NCBI GenBank assembly: GCA_903929045.1
Contig: CAIYTE010000125.1
Location: 1 to 50,481, forward strand
DNA from: an uncultured Hyphomicrobiales bacterium
Lineage (GTDB): Bacteria; Pseudomonadota; Alphaproteobacteria; Rhizobiales; Xanthobacteraceae
Direction of reading: 5' to 3'
Length of the DNA: 50,481 bases
In this document: in pieces, positions 45,396-50,481 of the stretch
Position numbering within the stretch: position 1 is the first letter of the stretch
How the letters are laid out: each line of letters starts with the position of its first letter
Made by a program: the position numbers and the translations under genes
The notes under the pieces: generated by a model
The model's input: the letters and a program-made list of their open reading frames with translations, nothing else
The model's database searches: none
Told to the model about the DNA's origin: nothing

Positions 45396-46682
45396 TCAGT
45401 GAACGACCCCGAGCAGGCGCGGCAACCACAGCGAAATTTCGGGGATGTAGGTAATCATCACCAGGAAGATCAGCATCGCGCACAGCCACGGCAGCACCGC
45501 GATCGTCATCTCGCTGATGCCCATGCGGGCGATGCCGCTGCCGACGTAGAGATTGAGCCCCACCGGCGGATGGCAGAGGCCGACCTCCATGTTCACCACC
45601 ATCAGGATGCCGAGGTGAATCGGATTGACGCCGAGATTGACCGCCAACGGGAAGAGGATCGGCGCCATGATCAGAAGAATCGATGACGGGTCCATGACGT
45701 TGCCGGCCAGCAGCAGGATCACGTTGATCACCAGCAGGAACAGCCAGACGCTGAAATGCTGCTCGACGATCCACGCCGCCATCGCCTGCGGAATCTGCTC
45801 ATGCGTCATCAGGAACGAGAACAGGACCGCGTTGGTGATGATGTAGAGCAACATCGAGCTCAGGTTTGCCGCCTGCAACAGGACCTTCGGCACTTCGCTG
45901 AGCTTGAGTTCGCGGTAGACGAACACGGTGATGACAAAGGAATAGACCGCGGCCACCGCGGCGGCTTCGGTCGGCGTGAAGACGCCGCTGTAGATGCCGC
46001 CCAGCACGATGACGACAAGCATCAGGCCCCAGATGCCGTCGTGCAGCGCGTGCAGGCGCTGCCGCCAGGTCGCCTTGGGCAGGCGCGGGTAATCGTTGCG
46101 CCAGGCGATGAACCAGGTCACCGTCGCCAGCATCAGAGCCAGAATAAGCCCGGGCACGATGCCCGCCATGAACAGCGCGCCGATCGATGAGTTGGTCGAC
46201 ACGCCGTACAGCACGAGGATAATCGAGGGCGGCACCAGAATGCCGAGCGCGCCCGAGGTCGTGATGACCCCCGCGCCGAAACGCTTGGGGAAGCCCTGCT
46301 CTACCATGGCCGGCAGGATGATCGAGCCGATGGCGGCGACGGTGGCAACGCTCGAACCGCAGATCGCGGCAAACAAGGCGCAGGCGGCAACACCGGCCAG
46401 CCCCAGACCGCCCGGCCAATGACCGACGAGCGACACGGTAAAATTGATCATGCGCTTGGCGACGCCGCCCCGGGTCAGGAACGTACCTGCCAGGATGAAG
46501 AACGGGATTGCCATGATGCCGAAGTTGTCGAGGCCGCTAAAAAGCTTGAGGCCGACACTTTCGATCGGCACCTGCGTCATTGTGAACAGGAACGTGAGCA
46601 CGGTGAGGCCGAGCGAAATCGAGATCGGCATGCCGGTGAGCATCAGCGCAAACAGCAGGACGAAAATAATGAGGGCGCTCAT
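45396..46682 (-). CDS. dctM: TRAP transporter large permease subunit DctM
   Basis: 428 residues with about twelve hydrophobic segments. Typical motifs include the N-terminal A-L-M-L-T-G-M-P-I, G-L-D-N-F-G-I-M-A-I-P-F-F-I-L-A-G, and I-L-V-P-P-S-I-I-L-V-L-Y-G. It is the ion-coupled transport subunit that takes substrate from DctP, using the sodium gradient. Its start overlaps the stop of dctQ (ATGA). It ends the leftward dctP-dctQ-dctM run. Confidence 0.93.
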   Translation of the reverse strand: MSALIIFVLLFALMLTGMPISISLGLTVLTFLFTMTQVPIESVGLKLFSGLDNFGIMAIPFFILAGTFLTRGGVAKRMINFTVSLVGHWPGGLGLAGVAACALFAAICGSSVATVAAIGSIILPAMVEQGFPKRFGAGVITTSGALGILVPPSIILVLYGVSTNSSIGALFMAGIVPGLILALMLATVTWFIAWRNDYPRLPKATWRQRLHALHDGIWGLMLVVIVLGGIYSGVFTPTEAAAVAAVYSFVITVFVYRELKLSEVPKVLLQAANLSSMLLYIITNAVLFSFLMTHEQIPQAMAAWIVEQHFSVWLFLLVINVILLLAGNVMDPSSILLIMAPILFPLAVNLGVNPIHLGILMVVNMEVGLCHPPVGLNLYVGSGIARMGISEMTIAVLPWLCAMLIFLVMITYIPEISLWLPRLLGVVH

Positions 46683-47251
46683 CGGGCGCCCCCTTCCACG
46701 CGGGCCATGGCGTCCGGATCGACCCCTTCGACATGCGATGCGTCGTGATGCGGCAGTTCTCCGGTCTTATAAAAATGCCATGACACCTGCAAAAAGCGGA
46801 AGCACATCAAATAGGAGCCGAGCGGGATGCAGAGATAGACGATCCAGCTCGGTATCTCGAGGTCAGGCGATGTCTGGTCGGTCGGATAAAGGCCGATGAC
46901 GAACTTGGCGCCCATTGTGCCCACGATCACCGTGAAAAGCGCGCCGCAGAGTAGCGCGAACAGCGTCACGCGCTTTCGCCAAACCGCATTGAGATGGTTG
47001 ACCAGAACGTCAACGCCAACGTGGATGCCGGTGCGCACGCCGTAGGCGGCGCCGAACTTCGCCATCCAGATGAACATGTAGATGCACAGTTCCTGCGCCC
47101 AGGTCAGGTTGAAATCGTAGAAGTACGGATACAGAAACGGCACTCCGACCGCGAAGCGCTGCACGACCGCGGCGAAAATCACCAACGTCGCCGCGGCAAT
47201 CAAAGTCGCAATGATGATTTCTTCAAGCCGGTCGAGAATGCGGAGAAACAT
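46679..47251 (-). CDS. dctQ: TRAP transporter small permease subunit DctQ
   Basis: 190 residues with four predicted membrane helices and the family pattern Y-x-F-x-L-T-W-A-Q-E-L-C-I-Y-M-F-I-W-M-A-K-F-G-A-A-Y-G-V-R in the middle. DctQ is an essential partner of DctM. The C-terminus is a short hydrophilic tail containing H-D-A-S-H-V-E-G. The gap of 147 bases to dctP contains an 11-bp hairpin. Confidence 0.9.
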   Translation of the reverse strand: MFLRILDRLEEIIIATLIAAATLVIFAAVVQRFAVGVPFLYPYFYDFNLTWAQELCIYMFIWMAKFGAAYGVRTGIHVGVDVLVNHLNAVWRKRVTLFALLCGALFTVIVGTMGAKFVIGLYPTDQTSPDLEIPSWIVYLCIPLGSYLMCFRFLQVSWHFYKTGELPHHDASHVEGVDPDAMARVEGGAR

Positions 47252-47360
47252 CGCGTTGCCTTATCGCGCCGGAACGGCGGATGCCGGAGATGGCTGTCTT
47301 GGGTTGTGGCGGCCCGGCCCGATGCATCAAACGCACCGCGCAAGCCCCCTGCCAAATGAA

Positions 47361-47387
47361 ACGGTCCCCGGAAAACCCGGGGACCGT
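47361..47387 (-). terminator. Intercistronic hairpin between dctP and dctQ
   Basis: A perfect 11-bp stem ACGGTCCCCGG/CCGGGGACCGT with a 5-base loop lies 12 bases past the end of dctP, with a weak T-run (GTTTC) after it. It may stop part of the transcription or protect the dctP message, so that the binding protein is made in excess over the permease. Confidence 0.6.
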
Positions 47388-47398
47388 CCGCATCATGC

Positions 47399-48400
47399 CT
47401 AGTGGCTTGCGCCTGCGACCGCTTGCTGGACCTCGTCAATGAGGCCCTTGCCGACGCGCTTTTCCATGTCGGCGTAGATCGGCTCCATCGCCTTGCGCAT
47501 CTGTGCGGTTTCGTCGGCGGTCGGCGTCAGGATTTCCGTTTTGCCGGCCTTCTTGATCTCAGCCAGCGCTTCGGCGTTCTCCTGTTCGGACTTGCCGTTA
47601 CCGAAGGCGGTCGACTCGTCCATGGCCTTGGTCAGTTGCGTGCGGATATCGGCCGGCAACCCATCCCAGAACTTCTTGTTCGCGACCACCACATAGCCGA
47701 TGTAGCCGTGATTGGTCATCGTCATGTACTTCTGCACTTCGTGCATCTTCTGGGTGTAGATGTTCGACGGCGTATTCTCCTGGCCGTCGACCACGCCGGT
47801 CTGCAGGGCTTGATAGACGTCCGAGAACGCCATGACCTGCGGCGTCGCGCCGAGCGAGCGGAATTGCGCTTCCAGCACCTTCGACGACTGGATGCGGAAT
47901 TTCAGGCCCTTGTAGTCGGCCGGTACGCGCAACGGCTTGTTGGCGCTCATTTCCTTGAAGCCGTTGTCCCAATAGGCCAGGCCGGTCATGCCTTTGGAGT
48001 CCAGAAGACCCAGCAGGCGCTTGCCGATCGGGCCGTCGGTGACCTTACGCAGCGCCGCGGTGTTCGGCAGCAGGTACGGCAGATCGAACACCTCGAATTC
48101 CTTGATGCCGATGGGGCCAAACTTGGAGTTCGACGGCGCCAGCATCTGCACCGCGCCGAGTTGCAGCGCCTCGAGTTCTTCCTTGTCCTTGTAGAGCGTC
48201 GAGTTCGGATAGACCTCGATCTTCACCTTGCCGCCGGTGTATTTCTCGGCGAGGTCCTTGAACATGTCGGCGGCTTTGCCCTTGGGCGTGTCCGCGGCGA
48301 CGACATGGCTGAATTTGATGACGATGGGAGCCTGCGCCAGGGCGACGCCCGGGACAGCGGACATAGCGGCGACGGCCGCAGTGAGAAGCAGCTTACGCAT
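47399..48400 (-). CDS. dctP: TRAP transporter periplasmic binding protein DctP
   Basis: 333 residues from ATG 48400, where the signal peptide begins (MRKLLLTAAVAAMSAVPGVA, ending near A-L-A-Q). Mature motifs are I-K-F-S-H-V-V-A, G-K-A-A-D-M-F-K-D-L-A-E-K-Y-T-G-G-K, F-R-I-Q-S-S-K with the Arg that binds the substrate carboxylate, and G-V-V-D-G-Q-E-N-T-P. It captures a carboxylic acid in the periplasm for DctQM. The sequence does not reveal which acid. It is first in the operon and lies downstream of the terminator at 48531-48561. Confidence 0.92.
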   Translation of the reverse strand: MRKLLLTAAVAAMSAVPGVALAQAPIVIKFSHVVAADTPKGKAADMFKDLAEKYTGGKVKIEVYPNSTLYKDKEELEALQLGAVQMLAPSNSKFGPIGIKEFEVFDLPYLLPNTAALRKVTDGPIGKRLLGLLDSKGMTGLAYWDNGFKEMSANKPLRVPADYKGLKFRIQSSKVLEAQFRSLGATPQVMAFSDVYQALQTGVVDGQENTPSNIYTQKMHEVQKYMTMTNHGYIGYVVVANKKFWDGLPADIRTQLTKAMDESTAFGNGKSEQENAEALAEIKKAGKTEILTPTADETAQMRKAMEPIYADMEKRVGKGLIDEVQQAVAGASH

Positions 48401-48530
48401 CAGGTTTCCTCCGGTGAGCAGCCGTTTGAACGGCTTTTGCTTGGTTGTTTTGAGCGCGCCAAGATGTCGCACTAAAGGCGTGTCCCGGCAAGTGGAACTA
48501 ATGGCGTAGCGCAACCTCACCGCAGCGCAC

Positions 48531-48561
48531 AAAAAAAGAGGCGGCGCCGAAGCGCCGCCTC
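48531..48561 (-). terminator. UUCG-loop intrinsic terminator after the second LTXXQ gene
   Basis: On the minus strand a 10-bp stem GAGGCGGCGC/GCGCCGCCTC closes a TTCG loop and is followed by seven T. This textbook terminator ends the transcript of the gene at 48587-49009 and insulates dctP. Confidence 0.9.
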
Positions 48562-48586
48562 TCATATCGGCATTCGTGTTGCAGGC

Positions 48587-49009
48587 TTAGTAGAGCGCCG
48601 CCACGACCGGCCCCAGGCCCATTTCCTGCGACAGACCGATGGCCGCGCGTTTCTGGTCGTCATCAAGCGAAGCAATGAGCGGCTTGGCCGCGGCGGCCAG
48701 CCGCTGCACGGACGCCGTATTGAGCACGACGGACACGACGCGGCGGCTCAGACGCTTGACGACACCATCCTGATCGGACGCCTTTGTCTGCTGGCGTCCC
48801 AGATCGCGCAACGCGTTCTCGACATTCGGCCAGAAACGTTCCTGCGCTGGGGTCAGCTTCAGCGTCGACTTGATGCGGTCGATGTTGACCGAAGCCGCAA
48901 TTTGAGACGCTTCCGCGCCGCTATATTCGACGGCCGCGCTCGGCGACGCATTTGAGAGCATCAAGGACGTCGCGAGGACGATGGCACTGGCGCAAGCAGC
49001 AAACCTCAT
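48587..49009 (-). CDS. Second periplasmic LTXXQ-type (Spy/CpxP-like) protein
   Basis: 140 residues from ATG 49009 with a signal peptide (MRFAACASAIVLATSLMLSN, ending near S-A-A). The mature part shows the same family segments as the protein at 44654-45241: L-K-L-T-P-A-Q-E-R-F-W-P-N-V-E-N-A-L-R-D-L, V-K-R-L-S-R-R and I-A-S-L-D-D-D-Q-K-R, but it lacks the Gly/His-rich tail. The open frame extends further upstream without protein-like features. It probably acts in the periplasm in envelope homeostasis. It sits alone between terminators, upstream of dctP. Confidence 0.8.
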   Translation of the reverse strand: MRFAACASAIVLATSLMLSNASPSAAVEYSGAEASQIAASVNIDRIKSTLKLTPAQERFWPNVENALRDLGRQQTKASDQDGVVKRLSRRVVSVVLNTASVQRLAAAAKPLIASLDDDQKRAAIGLSQEMGLGPVVAALY

Positions 49010-49144
49010 GGGTGAATGTTCCCTCGTGTTCGATTGTGATTGGATGAACAGAGGCATAGCGGAGGAATTCGCCGGTATCGCGAACGAACTGAGGAGAAGT
49101 TGTGATTTCGCTGTTCCACACGGGAACCGACTTAGACTTCGCAC

Positions 49145-49180
49145 GAAAACAAAAATCGCCGCGCTTGAGTTAGCGCGGCG
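49145..49180 (-). terminator. Intrinsic terminator after leuA
   Basis: On the minus strand the 8-bp stem CGCCGCGC/GCGCGGCG with an 8-base loop is followed by ATTTTTGTTTTC. It lies 25 bases after the leuA stop. Confidence 0.8.
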
Positions 49181-49204
49181 TTTCCGTTTTCAGCGGTACG
49201 ATAT

Positions 49205-50481
49205 TCAGCCGACGTCGGTCGAGTGAATCCGCGCTTCGATGCCGGGCACGCGATTGCGTTTGCCGGCCAGCTTGTTGAGCGCGCCGAGATAAGCCTTCGC
49301 CGACGCCACCAAGGTGTCCGGATCGGCGCCCTTGGCCGTAAAGGCGCGGCCGCTCTCCGACAGCCGCACCGACACTTCCGCCTGCGCGTCGGTGCCCTCG
49401 GTCACGGCGTGGACCTGATAGAGCTCCAGCTTGGCCTCATGCGGCACCAGCGCGCGGATGGCATTGAAGATGGCATCCACCGGACCGTTGCCCGTCGCCT
49501 GCGTGGTGACGTGCTTGCCTTCGATGTCGAGGCTCAAAGTCGCCGATTGCGGCCCCATCGTGCCGGCGATGACCGTCAGCGAGATGATCCGGATGCGATC
49601 ATGCGCGTGCGCAATTTCCTCATCAACCAGCGCCTCGATGTCCTCGTCGTAGATCTGCTTCTTCTTGTCCGCCAGCGCCTTGAAACACACGAAGGCGTCC
49701 TGGAGCTGGTTGTCGGCCAACTGATAGCCGAGCTCTTCCAATTTGTGCACGAAGGCATGGCGGCCGGAGTGCTTGCCCATGACCAGCGAGGTCTGCTTCA
49801 CGCCCACCGTTTCCGGCGTCATGATCTCGTAGGTCTGCGCGTTCTTGAGCATGCCGTCCTGATGGATGCCGCTCTCATGCGCGAAGGCGTTCCGGCCGAC
49901 GATGGCCTTGTTGTACTGCACCGGGAACGACGTCACCGCCGACACCAGTTTCGACGCACGCGTCAGCATGGCCGGCTTGATGCCGGTCCAGAACGGCATG
50001 ACGTCGTTGCGCACCTGCATCGCCATCACGACTTCTTCGAGCGCGGTGTTGCCGGCGCGTTCGCCGATGCCGTTGATGGTGCATTCGATCTGCCGCGCGC
50101 CGCCGGTGACACCGGCCAGCGAATTGGCCACCGCCATGCCGAGATCGTCATGGCAATGCACCGAGAACACCGCCTTGTCCGAGTTCGGCACGCGCTCGCG
50201 CACCATCTTGAACAGGGCCATGTATTCCTCCGGCACCGTATAGCCGACGGTGTCCGGGATATTGATCGTCGTGGCGCCGGCCTTGATCGCGGCTTCGACG
50301 CAACGGCAGAGGAAGTCGTGCTCGGTGCGCGTGCCGTCTTCCGCGGACCATTCGACGTCGTCGGTGTGGCTGCGGGCGCGGGTCACCTGCCCGATCACCA
50401 TCTCATAGACCTCGTGCGGCTCCTTCATGAGCTTGTATTTCATGTGCACGGGCGACGTGGACAGGAAGGTGTGGATGCGGC
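49205..50481 (-). CDS. leuA: 2-Isopropylmalate synthase LeuA, N-terminal part missing
   Basis: The last 425 residues are present; the frame continues through the right edge with [12 protein letters not shown], so the first roughly 90-100 residues lie outside. Seen are the metal-binding H-C-H-D-D-L-G, the [13 protein letters not shown] motif, the linker with H-E-S-G-I-H-Q-D-G and G-K-H-S-G-R, and the C-terminal leucine-binding domain (from about residue 290 of this fragment). It condenses acetyl-CoA with 2-oxoisovalerate, the first step of leucine synthesis, and the regulatory domain indicates feedback control by leucine. Confidence 0.95.
   Translation of the reverse strand, partial: RIHTFLSTSPVHMKYKLMKEPHEVYEMVIGQVTRARSHTDDVEWSAEDGTRTEHDFLCRCVEAAIKAGATTINIPDTVGYTVPEEYMALFKMVRERVPNSDKAVFSVHCHDDLGMAVANSLAGVTGGARQIECTINGIGERAGNTALEEVVMAMQVRNDVMPFWTGIKPAMLTRASKLVSAVTSFPVQYNKAIVGRNAFAHESGIHQDGMLKNAQTYEIMTPETVGVKQTSLVMGKHSGRHAFVHKLEELGYQLADNQLQDAFVCFKALADKKKQIYDEDIEALVDEEIAHAHDRIRIISLTVIAGTMGPQSATLSLDIEGKHVTTQATGNGPVDAIFNAIRALVPHEAKLELYQVHAVTEGTDAQAEVSVRLSESGRAFTAKGADPDTLVASAKAYLGALNKLAGKRNRVPGIEARIHSTDVG

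Overview
The window is GC-rich DNA from an alphaproteobacterium, most likely a Hyphomicrobiales member near the Nitrobacteraceae or Xanthobacteraceae. That placement is inferred from codon usage, the Irr/ICE-like iron site, the BoxB/BoxC/BoxR benzoyl-CoA genes, TctC and TRAP binding proteins, and paired LTXXQ-type periplasmic proteins. There is no rRNA, transposase, integrase, CRISPR array or replication origin, and one tRNA gene. The window cuts a DUF1993-type gene at its left end and leuA at its right end.

Left part (1-11800). A TonB energy-transduction operon (PepSY membrane protein, exbB, exbD, tonB) follows an AT-rich regulatory stretch with an inverted repeat resembling an iron-control element. 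A secreted NlpC/P60-like protein comes next. It is followed by an enormous secreted TPR gene of about 58 34-residue repeats over 6.5 kb, split by one in-frame TAG codon at 6289-6291.

Centre-left (11800-23700). A sulfite-reduction operon reads leftward (a 42-residue membrane microprotein, cysJ, cysI, cysG), with CysG supplying siroheme to CysI. A transglutaminase-like protein and a hotdog thioesterase read rightward. Then comes an aerobic benzoyl-CoA (box) locus: boxC-boxB leftward, and boxR plus a ferredoxin-NADP reductase and a [2Fe-2S] ferredoxin rightward. No boxA-like gene is present, so the reductase/ferredoxin pair may feed electrons to the BoxB diiron epoxidase.

Centre (23670-33000). 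A catabolic island of unassigned substrate holds a Cys-nucleophile alpha/beta hydrolase, a C-C-hydrolase-like alpha/beta hydrolase, a DRE-TIM (HMGL-like) enzyme, an orphan TctC/Bug binding protein, an ACMSD-like amidohydrolase, a gamma-glutamyltransferase-family protein and an acetolactate-synthase-like ThDP enzyme.

Centre-right (33150-41870), the most unusual part. A leftward trio encodes an unknown protein, a DsrE-like protein and a GcvH/LbpA-like lipoyl carrier with its lysine intact. Opposite it, rightward, are a Tat-exported transglutaminase-like protein, a small secreted protein, and then TusA, a NifS-type cysteine desulfurase, SelD, a CbbQ/NorQ-type AAA+ ATPase and a CbbO/NorD-type VWA protein. 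No RuBisCO, nitric oxide reductase, SelA/SelB or Hdr genes accompany them. I read this as a candidate sulfur/selenium-transfer and metalloenzyme-activation module.

Right part (41900-50481). Aliphatic amidase (amiE), purC, tRNA-Lys(CTT), a TRAP transporter (dctP, dctQ, dctM) flanked by two LTXXQ-type periplasmic proteins, and the 3' part of leuA. Several strong intrinsic terminators separate these units.
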